From NCBI RefSeq assembly GCF_001697185.1, contig NZ_CP014224.1, forward strand, positions 1,116,001 to 1,180,000: a stretch of 64,000 nucleotides of DNA. The letters run 5' to 3'. A program made the translations under genes and the position numbers. Below the pieces are notes generated by a model, which saw only the letters and a list, made by a program, of their open reading frames with translations, ran no database searches and had not been told where the DNA came from. Positions 1-7,031 of the stretch are shown piece after piece; the stretch's first letter is position 1; each line of letters opens with the position of its first letter. Source of the stretch: Wenyingzhuangia fucanilytica. Lineage in GTDB: Bacteria > Bacteroidota > Bacteroidia > Flavobacteriales > Flavobacteriaceae.

Positions 1-95
1 TTGCTTCCTTTTGCTGGGGCAAATAAAACTCCTAATGCTGCTCCTATGGTTGCTCCTGCTAAAATTCCTAATGCTGTATTTGTGTTCTTACTCAT
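1..95 (-). CDS. YtxH-like small protein (partial, 3' end outside window)
   Basis: Only the first 31 codons lie in the window. The start codon is at 95 on the minus strand and the frame runs off the left edge without a stop. The visible protein begins MSKNTNTALGILAGATIGAA and continues through a short glycine/alanine-rich membrane-type segment to a LFAPAKGS motif. That pattern is typical of YtxH-domain (gas-vesicle-protein-like) stress proteins of Bacteroidota: one N-terminal hydrophobic segment, then a basic helical tail. An SRAP-like gene, a Dps gene and an MscS gene lie directly upstream on the same strand, which fits a stress context. The family call rests on the N-terminus alone. Confidence 0.6.
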   Translation of the reverse strand, partial: MSKNTNTALGILAGATIGAALGVLFAPAKGS

Positions 96-136
96 GTTTT
101 TTTTATTTTAAAGTTAATAATATTTTTTTGATGATG

Positions 137-784
137 TTATGAATATTCTAAAGAGTCTTTCACTTGTGTAATATTCAGTGGTAAACAAGAAGAATTTGGA
201 ATAAACTCTTCTATTTGATTGATGGTTATTTCATCAGATAACCATAAATTTTTATCATCCTCACTATCTAAAATAGTAGGCATATATTTGGTTAGATTTT
301 GGTACTTTTTTATGATTTCATTTTGTGGGGTAAGCAATAAAGTAAAAGTTAAAAAGCCATCATCTAGTTTGTTGTAGTAACCTGCTAAGTAAAAGGGGTG
401 ATTTTCTTTAGCAGAAATAAAATATTGATGTGTTTTACCATTTTTTAAATAGGTGGTAAAAAATCCGGTAACCAAAATTAAACAACGATTGATGTTTTTT
501 ATTTTATTAATAAACTCATTGTTTTTTAATTCATCACTCTTAATGGTTAAAGTATCTACTAAATTCTGAAACTCTAGCCAATCTTCATCATAATTTTCTG
601 GTAATAATCCCCAAATGGCAAAAGATATCTCCTGTTTATTTTCTTGTGTAATAATGGGAACTATGGTTTCTTCTTTTCCAGTAATCATATAAGATTTTTT
701 ATATAGCTCCGGATGCTTTAATGGAATTCCTGTGAATTCTATTAAGGCTTCTGGGGTAGCCATATTTGAAATTTTAAATTTCAT
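137..784 (-). CDS. Degenerate SRAP (SOS response-associated peptidase) domain protein
   Basis: A 215-residue protein that follows the SRAP/YedK/HMCES fold pattern along its length. There is a WGL box near residues 58-60, an RCLI...GF box at 100-108 (family consensus RCLIPxDGFYEW), a PFYLAGYY box at 130-137 and a MPTIL-D box at 168-173. Normal SRAP proteins use Cys2, exposed after removal of Met1, to form a thiazolidine crosslink with abasic sites, helped by an Asn, a Glu and a His. Here residue 2 is Lys and no early Cys exists. The GFYEW Glu is replaced (GFFTTY), and the position of the H-x-RMP His is occupied by KYMP. I infer a member without the crosslinking chemistry. It lies between a YtxH-like gene and dps. 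Family membership is likely; function is unknown. Confidence 0.72.
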   Translation of the reverse strand: MKFKISNMATPEALIEFTGIPLKHPELYKKSYMITGKEETIVPIITQENKQEISFAIWGLLPENYDEDWLEFQNLVDTLTIKSDELKNNEFINKIKNINRCLILVTGFFTTYLKNGKTHQYFISAKENHPFYLAGYYNKLDDGFLTFTLLLTPQNEIIKKYQNLTKYMPTILDSEDDKNLWLSDEITINQIEEFIPNSSCLPLNITQVKDSLEYS

Positions 785-816
785 AAAAATCTTGTTTTAA
801 TTTCTGTTTTTTAGTT

Positions 817-1311
817 TTAGGCAGTTTCTACCTCTTTTTTAACGCTTTTTTTAGACCAAGCATTTAGCATCCAACTTGTTTTTTCAAGCTCTCTTATATA
901 AGCACCAATCAAATCAATGGTTCCTTCATCCTCTGCGTTTTCGCAAACTTTAATAATGTGCGACATTTTAGATATTAAAATTCCATGGTCTTCTAATAAG
1001 ATTTCTACCATTTCGATATCTTCTAACAAAGTGTCAGATTCTTCTATTTTAGCAATTTCTAAATAATCACTATATCTACTAACAGGATGATGTCTTAAAG
1101 TTAAAATACGTTCTGCAATTTCATCAATTTTTACTCTTGCTTCGGTATACATTTCCTCAAACTTTTCGTGTAAGTCAAAAAAGTTTCTACCTTCTACATT
1201 CCAATGAAAATTTCTCAGTTTTTGATAGTAAATATGATATTCGGCTAACAAGCCATTTAACTCACTTACTACGGGGATTAATTTCTCGTTATTTTGATTT
1301 AAATAATTCAT
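817..1311 (-). CDS. dps: Dps family DNA-binding ferritin-like protein
   Basis: A 164-residue mini-ferritin, close to the usual Dps length. The ferroxidase residues of the family are all present with correct spacing: His36 in HWNVEG, His48, Asp63 and Glu67. The product is expected to form a cytoplasmic dodecamer that oxidises ferrous iron with hydrogen peroxide, stores it, and protects DNA in oxidative stress or stationary phase. Upstream on the minus strand there is a TAnnTTTG -7 box at 1373-1380 and an 8-bp inverted repeat at 1340-1364, so the gene probably has its own promoter. The MscS gene starts about 1 kb further upstream. Confidence 0.93.
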   Translation of the reverse strand: MNYLNQNNEKLIPVVSELNGLLAEYHIYYQKLRNFHWNVEGRNFFDLHEKFEEMYTEARVKIDEIAERILTLRHHPVSRYSDYLEIAKIEESDTLLEDIEMVEILLEDHGILISKMSHIIKVCENAEDEGTIDLIGAYIRELEKTSWMLNAWSKKSVKKEVETA

Positions 1312-1339
1312 TTAATATAATTTTTAAGATTTGTAAATA

Positions 1340-1380
1340 AGTTGTTGCAAAGTGCTCAACAACTGTGTATTACAAAGATA
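1340..1380 (-). promoter_or_regulatory. dps promoter -7 box and leader inverted repeat
   Basis: On the minus strand TATCTTTG (1380-1373) matches the Bacteroidota -7 consensus TAnnTTTG. Just downstream, arms agttgttg (1340-1347) and caacaact (1357-1364) form an 8-bp perfect inverted repeat with a 9-nt spacer. It would sit at or just after the transcription start and could be an operator or a leader hairpin. I see no clear -33 element. Confidence 0.45.
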
Positions 1381-1439
1381 AGCTAGGTATATGTTGTTAC
1401 TTAGCTCATATAAATTACATATGAACTCTTTTCAAAATA

Positions 1440-2345
1440 TTATGACTCATTTGAGTTATCTATATTGCTGATGGTAATGTTTTTGGGAATATCCAAAGTT
1501 CTAATAGGGAACGGAATGTTAATATTGTTTTGTTTAAAGGCTTCTTTAACAAGCATAATACCTTCACTCTTGGCTTTGGCAACTTCTAGTGCAGAAGTGG
1601 AGTTAATCCAAAAACGCAATTCAAAATTAATAGAGCTATCACCAAATTCTTTCCATAAAAACAAAACCTCATTTTTATTAGTAATCACATCAAAATTATT
1701 AAGAATGGTGTTTATAGTTAACTCTTTAACCATTCTTAAATCAGATTCATAACCTACACCACATTCTAAAATAACTCTGGATTGTGAAGTAGAAGAGTAA
1801 TTTTTAATAGGATTTTCCACAACAAGTTTGTTAGGAATGTAAACCAAGTTATTGTCAATTTGTTTAAGGGTAATTGCTCTTAAATCTATATCAACAATTT
1901 CACCTTCATAATCATTGGTTTTAATCCAATCTCCATATTTAACTTGCTTTATATAAGAAAGAACTATTCCGGAGTAGGTATTAGAAAGCACTCCTTGTAA
2001 GGCCAAACCAACAGCCAAACCAGCAACCCCAACACCCGCTAAAATAGTATTTAATACTTTGTCTAGGTTAAGAATAGATAGCACTAAAAAAAGACCAAAT
2101 AAAATAACTACAACAGCAATAAATTTAGAGATTAAACTCTTCATGGAATGTTGTAGGTTGGTTTTATGTAAAAGTTTTAAGCTGACTTTACTAATTTGCT
2201 TGGAGGCTATAATTACTAAGAAAAAAACAACTATAGCAATTGCTATATTAGGTAGGTTTTTAATCATAATGTCTAGCCAAGTCATTACTTTTTCAGTCAT
2301 TTGTTCCCATGCTTGATGAGTTCTGTTAGTTATAGTTAATGCCAT
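1440..2345 (-). CDS. MscS-family small-conductance mechanosensitive channel
   Basis: A 301-residue inner-membrane protein with three hydrophobic segments near residues 30-52, 70-92 and 97-125. The third carries the glycine/alanine-rich pore helix of MscS (GVGVAGLAVGLALQG), followed by the beta domain with YGDWIK and an LRAITLKQIDNN segment and then the alpha/beta C-terminal domain. The channel opens on membrane tension and releases solutes during hypo-osmotic shock. Length (about 290 residues) and domain order match the minimal MscS type. The start at 2345 is preceded by AT-rich DNA without an obvious ribosome binding site, as is usual in this phylum. Confidence 0.9.
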   Translation of the reverse strand: MALTITNRTHQAWEQMTEKVMTWLDIMIKNLPNIAIAIVVFFLVIIASKQISKVSLKLLHKTNLQHSMKSLISKFIAVVVILFGLFLVLSILNLDKVLNTILAGVGVAGLAVGLALQGVLSNTYSGIVLSYIKQVKYGDWIKTNDYEGEIVDIDLRAITLKQIDNNLVYIPNKLVVENPIKNYSSTSQSRVILECGVGYESDLRMVKELTINTILNNFDVITNKNEVLFLWKEFGDSSINFELRFWINSTSALEVAKAKSEGIMLVKEAFKQNNINIPFPIRTLDIPKNITISNIDNSNES

Positions 2346-2459
2346 TTTATATTTGTTAAGTTAGATTTGTAAAAATATATAAGTATTGTAGTTTTTATTA
2401 TCTCAAACAATTTTGATATGAACTCATTTAGTGAAAAGATAGTGATTTGAAAGAGATGA

Positions 2460-3224
2460 TTAAAATCCTTCAAAAACTCCCAAACCAAATAAAGCAAAAT
2501 CATATTTTACTGGGTCAATTGGATCTAGTTTTCTAAGATTTGTATCTAATTCTAACAAAGCTTTAGCATCATTTTGATTTCGAGAAATAAATCCTAATTT
2601 TCTACCCACGTTTCCTGTGTGTACATCTAAAGGGCACGATAGGTAAGAAGGGGAAATTCTTTTCCATATTCCTAAATCAACACCTAATTTGTCTTGTCTT
2701 ACCATCCAACGTAAAAACATATTAATGCGTTTGGCAGCTGAGCCTTTTAATGGATCGGAAACATGTTTAGTGGTTCTGGCAGGATGTGGAATTTCAAAAA
2801 AGACTTTTTTAAATTCATGTATGGCAGGTTGTAAAGAATTGTTAGATATGTTTTTGGCAAATAACTCTTCTAAACCTTTATGGTTTGTATATATGTTTTT
2901 TAAAGAAGTGATAAAAAACTGTAAATCTATACCATTAAAAGTTCTGTGTTTAAAGTCTGCTAATTTTTCTAAATCCTCATTTGTATGGTGCATTACAAAA
3001 TCATGTGGATTGTTATTTAGCAAATCCATCATTAGCAAACAGTTTTTAATAATCATTGGGCGTTTACCCCATGAAATGGTAGCGGCTAAAAATCCAGCAA
3101 TTTCAACGTCTTCTTTTTTAGTAAATAAATGTGGTATTTGTACAGGATCACTTTCTATAAAATCTCTGTTGTTATATTGTTCTACTTTATTGTCTAAGAA
3201 TTCTTTTAATTCGGTTTTGTTCAT
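2460..3224 (-). CDS. TIGR02757 / DUF2400 family protein
   Basis: A 254-residue soluble protein of the TIGR02757 (DUF2400) family, widespread in Bacteroidota and of unproven function. Recognisable segments include FLAATISWGKRPMI near residue 45, RINMFLRWMVRQD near 165 and LSCPLDVHTGNVGRKLG near 200. The last resembles the metal or DNA-contact region seen in HhH-GPD-like proteins, but I cannot assign an activity. The first 39 codons and start codon are repeated exactly at 5514-5632 on the far side of the SGNH/MBOAT pair, so this gene's 5' end has been duplicated. The gene starts 28 bp after the SGNH stop and is probably cotranscribed with it. Confidence 0.85.
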   Translation of the reverse strand: MNKTELKEFLDNKVEQYNNRDFIESDPVQIPHLFTKKEDVEIAGFLAATISWGKRPMIIKNCLLMMDLLNNNPHDFVMHHTNEDLEKLADFKHRTFNGIDLQFFITSLKNIYTNHKGLEELFAKNISNNSLQPAIHEFKKVFFEIPHPARTTKHVSDPLKGSAAKRINMFLRWMVRQDKLGVDLGIWKRISPSYLSCPLDVHTGNVGRKLGFISRNQNDAKALLELDTNLRKLDPIDPVKYDFALFGLGVFEGF

Positions 3225-3227
3225 TAG
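3109..3227. repeat. Direct repeat copy A (119 bp), inside TIGR02757 gene
   Basis: These 119 bases are identical to 5514-5632 in the same orientation, with an offset of 2405 bp. The repeat covers codons 1-39 of the TIGR02757 gene plus three bases upstream of its ATG. The flanks diverge immediately at 3228/5633; on the other side one mismatch (3108/5513) follows, then three more matching bases. The unit bounded by the two copies contains exactly the SGNH and MBOAT genes. Confidence 0.97.
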
Positions 3228-3252
3228 ATATTTTAAGTGTGGTATTATACTC

Positions 3253-4074
3253 TTATTTCATTAAAAATTTTTCAGAATAATCTTTAATAATTTTTTTAGA
3301 AATTAAATCAATGGCTTTGTCATTTGGGTGTCCATTCCTCCATGAAATTGAAAATTGAGGCCCATCAACAATATCTACAGTTTGAAGTAATAAAATATTA
3401 TTATTTAACTTCATTTTATTAAACATATCATAATGAACCCAATTTTTAGGATTGTTTCCATATAAAAAAGAGGAGTTAACGACAATAATGAGCTCTTTAG
3501 ATTTTATAGAATTAAATATTTTTTGTAATTCTTCTTTGTGATTAACATTTTCTTTTGGAATGTTATAAGAGTTTGATCCTGGTGTTGGTTTCCCTGTAGT
3601 TGCTAGAAATACATGATGAAACAGTTGTTTGATTAAGAAAATAGTATGATTTTTCTTTCTCAAGTAATTAAGGAAACTGCCTTTATTTTCTGTTTGTTTA
3701 TTTTTTTGATGATTTAATATAGGCTCATCAATAGCTACGATATCAGCAATATTGTAAAAGTAAATTATTAACTCAGGTTTAATTTGGTTTAGAGAATCTA
3801 AAATTATTCTGTGAGTATCTAACTCAGTACCTGCCTCTGATAAATCATAGAAATTCATGCTTTTAGCATTAAAATACTCTTTAAATATTTTAGGGTATCC
3901 ATGACCAGCAAAGCTATCACCAACTAAATAAACGGATTTAGTGTTTAAATCTGAATTAAACGATGTTTCTATTGTTTTTGGTTTGATTATTTTATTAGGA
4001 AATGATAAAGATAAAATTGATAACAATTCAAAAGTTAAGACAAATGATAAAAATGTTATAAATATATTTTTCAT
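3253..4074 (-). CDS. SGNH-like membrane-anchored protein, partner of MBOAT acyltransferase
   Basis: A 273-residue protein with one N-terminal hydrophobic anchor (residues 3-24) and an extracytoplasmic domain. VGDSFAGHG (51-59) is the block I motif of GDSL/SGNH esterase-like folds, with Ser54 the candidate nucleophile. Near the C-terminus NGHPND (247-252) resembles block V, with His249, but the Asp expected three residues before the His is Arg. The gene follows the MBOAT gene by 3 bp, the same pairing seen in alginate, peptidoglycan and exopolysaccharide O-acetylation systems (AlgI with AlgJ/AlgX; PatA with PatB). I infer transfer of acyl groups, brought across the membrane by the MBOAT partner, to a cell-surface glycan. 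The acceptor is unknown. Confidence 0.6.
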   Translation of the reverse strand: MKNIFITFLSFVLTFELLSILSLSFPNKIIKPKTIETSFNSDLNTKSVYLVGDSFAGHGYPKIFKEYFNAKSMNFYDLSEAGTELDTHRIILDSLNQIKPELIIYFYNIADIVAIDEPILNHQKNKQTENKGSFLNYLRKKNHTIFLIKQLFHHVFLATTGKPTPGSNSYNIPKENVNHKEELQKIFNSIKSKELIIVVNSSFLYGNNPKNWVHYDMFNKMKLNNNILLLQTVDIVDGPQFSISWRNGHPNDKAIDLISKKIIKDYSEKFLMK

Positions 4075-4077
4075 AAC

Positions 4078-5466
4078 TTAAAATTGAAAATAGATAAACT
4101 CCGCTTTGGTTGTCATTATAGATGCAGCAATTATAGCACCAAGCATTATAGAATAAATAAAGTTTTTACTTTCAAACTTTAAATATAGTACATCCATAGT
4201 TATTGCTAATATTACTATAGATAACATTTCTATCGATTTATCAAAATTAAAATTCATAGACAATAAGTAATGAAAACCAGTTGTTATATTTTCTGCTCTA
4301 AAGAACACCCATGCAATAGTAACAATGGTAAAAGTTCGTATTATTTGTAATAAAGCTATTCCTTTTGAAAGGAAGTTTTTTTCTGTAATTCTATCTTCTA
4401 AATGTTTCCTATTGTTCCCTAATAAAAAAGAAACTATAAACCACCCAATATGTATAATTGCCCAAGCAATATATGTCCAATTTGCACCATGCCATAGTCC
4501 AGAAGCAAGAAAAATTATAGAAATATTTCTAATGGTTTTCATTTTAGAGGTTCTAGATCCGCCAAGAGGTATATATAAATAATCTCTAAACCATGTATTA
4601 AGTGAGATGTGCCATCTTCTCCAAAATTGTCCAATACTTCTAGAGAAGTAAGGGAAATTAAAATTCATCATTAATTCAAACCCTAATAGTTTGGCTAAAC
4701 CACGTGCAATTTTAGAATATCCACTAAAATCACCATATATCTGTATTGAAAAGTAAATAGCACCTAATATTAATGTCCCTCCAGATTGATAAGTGTAATT
4801 GTTGAATATTTGATTCACAACTGGTGCTAATGTATCGGCAATTACAATTTTTTGGAAAAATCCAAAAATCATTAATCTAATTCCCTCTATGAATTGTTTT
4901 TTATTAAATATTCTATGATGTAATATTTGTGGTAATAAATTACTAGCTCGTTCAATAGGACCAGCAACTAATTGAGGAAAAAAACTAACAAAAGCAGAAA
5001 AAGCAATAAAATTTTTAGTTGGTTTTAGTGTTTTCCTATAAACATCTATTGTATAACTTAACGTTTGAAATGTATAAAAACTAATACCAACGGGTAATAT
5101 AATATTTAGAGAGTTTGCTTTTATTGATGTTCCAAAAAAAGAAAAAGCCATAATAAAGTTTTCAAGGAAAAAATTATAGTATTTAAAAATAGATAGTAAA
5201 CCTAAATTAGTTGTTAAACTTATATAAAGTAGGAGTTTTTGCTTTCGTCTATTTTTATTTTTTGCAATTTGTAAACCTATAAAGTAATCAACGAGTGTAC
5301 TACCTATTATCAGAAATAAAAACCGCCAATCCCACCAACCATAAAATAAATAGCTGGATAGAACTAATAGTATATTTTGATGTTTTAAACTTTTATTTAG
5401 AACAAACCAATAAAGAATAAAAATTATTGGTAAAAAGACTGCAAAGTCAAGAGAGTTAAATAGCAT
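4078..5466 (-). CDS. MBOAT family membrane-bound O-acyltransferase (AlgI/DltB-like)
   Basis: A 462-residue polytopic membrane protein with around ten hydrophobic segments. Key MBOAT features are visible: QLVAGPIERA (165-174), FWRRWHISLNTWFRDYLYIP (281-300) and the invariant histidine at 326 in LASGLWHGANW. Length and motif order match AlgI-type proteins, which move acetyl groups from cytoplasmic acetyl-CoA across the membrane to a periplasmic transferase, here presumably the SGNH protein encoded 3 bp downstream. The start at 5466 lies 4 bp after the stop of a truncated TIGR02757 remnant, which suggests translational coupling to that relic. The gene pair sits inside a 119-bp direct repeat and looks like an acquired cassette. 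Confidence 0.88.
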   Translation of the reverse strand: MLFNSLDFAVFLPIIFILYWFVLNKSLKHQNILLVLSSYLFYGWWDWRFLFLIIGSTLVDYFIGLQIAKNKNRRKQKLLLYISLTTNLGLLSIFKYYNFFLENFIMAFSFFGTSIKANSLNIILPVGISFYTFQTLSYTIDVYRKTLKPTKNFIAFSAFVSFFPQLVAGPIERASNLLPQILHHRIFNKKQFIEGIRLMIFGFFQKIVIADTLAPVVNQIFNNYTYQSGGTLILGAIYFSIQIYGDFSGYSKIARGLAKLLGFELMMNFNFPYFSRSIGQFWRRWHISLNTWFRDYLYIPLGGSRTSKMKTIRNISIIFLASGLWHGANWTYIAWAIIHIGWFIVSFLLGNNRKHLEDRITEKNFLSKGIALLQIIRTFTIVTIAWVFFRAENITTGFHYLLSMNFNFDKSIEMLSIVILAITMDVLYLKFESKNFIYSIMLGAIIAASIMTTKAEFIYFQF

Positions 5467-5470
5467 TGAT

Positions 5471-5629
5471 TTAATTAAAGACTAAAAGTAATAATTTGTT
5501 TTTAATATTAACATCTTCTTTTTTAGTAAATAAATGTGGTATTTGTACAGGATCACTTTCTATAAAATCTCTGTTGTTATATTGTTCTACTTTATTGTCT
5601 AAGAATTCTTTTAATTCGGTTTTGTTCAT
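5471..5629 (-). pseudogene. Truncated second 5' end of the TIGR02757 gene
   Basis: An open frame starting at 5629 reproduces the first 39 residues of the TIGR02757 protein exactly, then continues for 13 unrelated residues and stops at 5471-5473, 4 bp before the MBOAT start codon. It keeps the original distance (23 bp) to the upstream outer-membrane protein gene, so it probably marks the original position of the TIGR02757 gene start before the SGNH/MBOAT pair entered. It may still be translated as a 52-residue leader. Confidence 0.88.
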
Positions 5630-5632
5630 TAG
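5514..5632. repeat. Direct repeat copy B (119 bp)
   Basis: Exact direct copy of 3109-3227. Together the two copies bracket the 2.3-kb SGNH/MBOAT segment. No transposase gene or terminal inverted repeat is present, so an insertion sequence is not indicated. Recombination between the copies would remove the cassette and restore a single intact TIGR02757 gene. Confidence 0.97.
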
Positions 5633-5652
5633 TGCTTTTAAGAAATTAATTG

Positions 5653-6696
5653 CTAATAAGATTTATTACTTCTGCTTGAGTTGTAATCAGTAGCTTTTGT
5701 ATCATCATTATCGTTGTTACTGTCATCAGGACTTACAATACTTGTAGAGCGATTACTTCTGCTTGAGTTGTAATCAGTCGCCCTAGTACCATTATTTTCA
5801 TTATTGTTGTTACTGTCATCAGGACTTACAATACTTGTAGAGCGATTACTTCTACTCGAATTGTAGTCAGTCGCTCTAGTACCATTATTTTCATTATTGT
5901 TGTTACTGTCATCAGGACTTATAATACTTGTAGAGCGATTACTTCTACTTGAGTTGTAATCAGTAGCTCTTGTACCTTTATTACCTTTGTTTAAATTTAT
6001 ACGCATTCCAAAATTTACATTAAGTGATGAAAAGGAAAAACTTTGGTTTTTAAAGGGTATTGTACTAGCTAAATCTGGATCTATATCACCTGTAGGAGTT
6101 TCTGCTTTTGAAAGATCTCGTGTACCGTAATTGATATCTCCATTTAGGTTTGTAGAGTATTCAGAGGCTAAGTAAAAAGACAAACCATTACATATTTTTA
6201 TTCCAATATTTATTCCTACTCGAGCATTTAAATTTGTTGTATTGGTTTTTTCAAAGTTTGTTGTTACTGCATCGGTATTAGGGTAAAAATCATTAATTTC
6301 TGGAATGTTAACAAAAGAAAGCCCTAATCTTCCATACAATCCTGCTGAGAATTTTTTACCTCCAATATTATATTGTGGCCCTATGTTTATACTAGTGGAA
6401 TTCCACTTTTTGTTAGAAACTCCATATCTACTTTTAATAGGCAAAGAGTTGTAATTTGTATTTAAGCCTATAGATAGTTTGTCACAGAATTGTTTGTTTA
6501 TCATCAAGGCACTATTAAATCCGTTATCTGCAAAGTTTTTAAAATCTCCCATTGGTAAACTCATACCATTTATAAACTCTAGAGAATATGTAGCTTTTTT
6601 TACAGGGTTTTGCGAAAAGCTAACATGAAAACTGAATAGTAATATACCTGTAAATATAAATTGATGAATTGATCTTAAATTTTTAAAAGTATCCAT
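5653..6696 (-). CDS. Outer-membrane beta-barrel protein with C-terminal 31-residue repeats
   Basis: A 347-residue protein with a signal peptide (residues about 1-28, ending in SFSQ) and a domain of alternating beta strands rich in aromatic residues (about 30-235). It resembles small PorT/OmpA-type barrels of Bacteroidota: YSLEFINGMSLPMGDF, LSIGLNTNY, FGMRINL. The barrel is followed by about three and a half copies of a 31-residue, Asn/Ser/Asp-rich unit containing TDYNSSRSNRSTSI and SPDDSNNNNEN. The tail is low-complexity and probably flexible, facing either the periplasm or the outside. The gene lies 23 bp upstream of the TIGR02757 remnant. I do not recognise a specific function. Confidence 0.65.
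   Translation of the reverse strand: MDTFKNLRSIHQFIFTGILLFSFHVSFSQNPVKKATYSLEFINGMSLPMGDFKNFADNGFNSALMINKQFCDKLSIGLNTNYNSLPIKSRYGVSNKKWNSTSINIGPQYNIGGKKFSAGLYGRLGLSFVNIPEINDFYPNTDAVTTNFEKTNTTNLNARVGINIGIKICNGLSFYLASEYSTNLNGDINYGTRDLSKAETPTGDIDPDLASTIPFKNQSFSFSSLNVNFGMRINLNKGNKGTRATDYNSSRSNRSTSIISPDDSNNNNENNGTRATDYNSSRSNRSTSIVSPDDSNNNNENNGTRATDYNSSRSNRSTSIVSPDDSNNDNDDTKATDYNSSRSNKSY
5665..5964 (-). repeat. 93-bp in-frame tandem repeat (31 residues)
   Basis: The string attacttct recurs at 5665, 5752, 5845 and 5938, with spacings of 87, 93 and 93 bp. The intervening sequence is nearly identical each time; the 87-bp unit has lost two codons. All spacings are multiples of three, so the repeat is a coding array. 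Such arrays change copy number by slippage or unequal recombination. Confidence 0.93.
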
Positions 6697-7031
6697 AGCA
6701 GTCTAGTTTTAGGGATTTATCCTTATATGCTAATTTAAGGTTTTTAGTTTAATGTCAATTTTTAGTAGAATTTCTATATAAAAGCAGTTAATGTTTTAAG
6801 AGTATAAATCTTTATAGTCAATCTAAATAAGTGAGCGTTTCTATGTTAACATAGTAAGCCCTTTAAAAACAATGATTAAGAAAATCAGCTATATTATTAG
6901 TTGTAGATTTCTTAACAAACTTTACATAGGGCTAACATAAATAGTAGGTTTTTTTAAAATTTAGCTTACATGGTTATCAATCATCCATAGCTATGTTTAC
7001 GATATCAAAAAACAAAACAAATTATTTTAAA
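6697..7031. promoter_or_regulatory. Divergent intergenic region with palindrome and ACA-type direct repeats
   Basis: This 335-bp gap separates the divergent outer-membrane protein and PhoX-like genes. It holds a perfect 14-bp palindrome, CTATGTTAACATAG, at 6841-6854. It also holds a cluster TTAACA (6912-6917), TTTACA (6921-6926) and CTAACA (6932-6937); the last two are 11 bp apart, as in the direct repeats bound by PhoB/PhoP-type regulators. No clear TAnnTTTG box is seen. The binding factor is unknown. Confidence 0.3.

Noticed and set aside
3109-5632. An insertion sequence or transposon around the SGNH/MBOAT pair
   Set aside because: Only long direct repeats derived from a host gene are present; no transposase, no terminal inverted repeats and no short target duplication.
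5496-5693. Plus-strand open frame of 65 codons
   Set aside because: It is the antisense of the duplicated TIGR02757 5' end and recurs for that reason only at 2689-3264; no independent coding signal.
5665-5964. Regularly spaced repeats that could suggest a CRISPR array
   Set aside because: The units are contiguous, 87-93 bp, in frame, and encode a 31-residue protein repeat; there are no unique spacers or cas genes.
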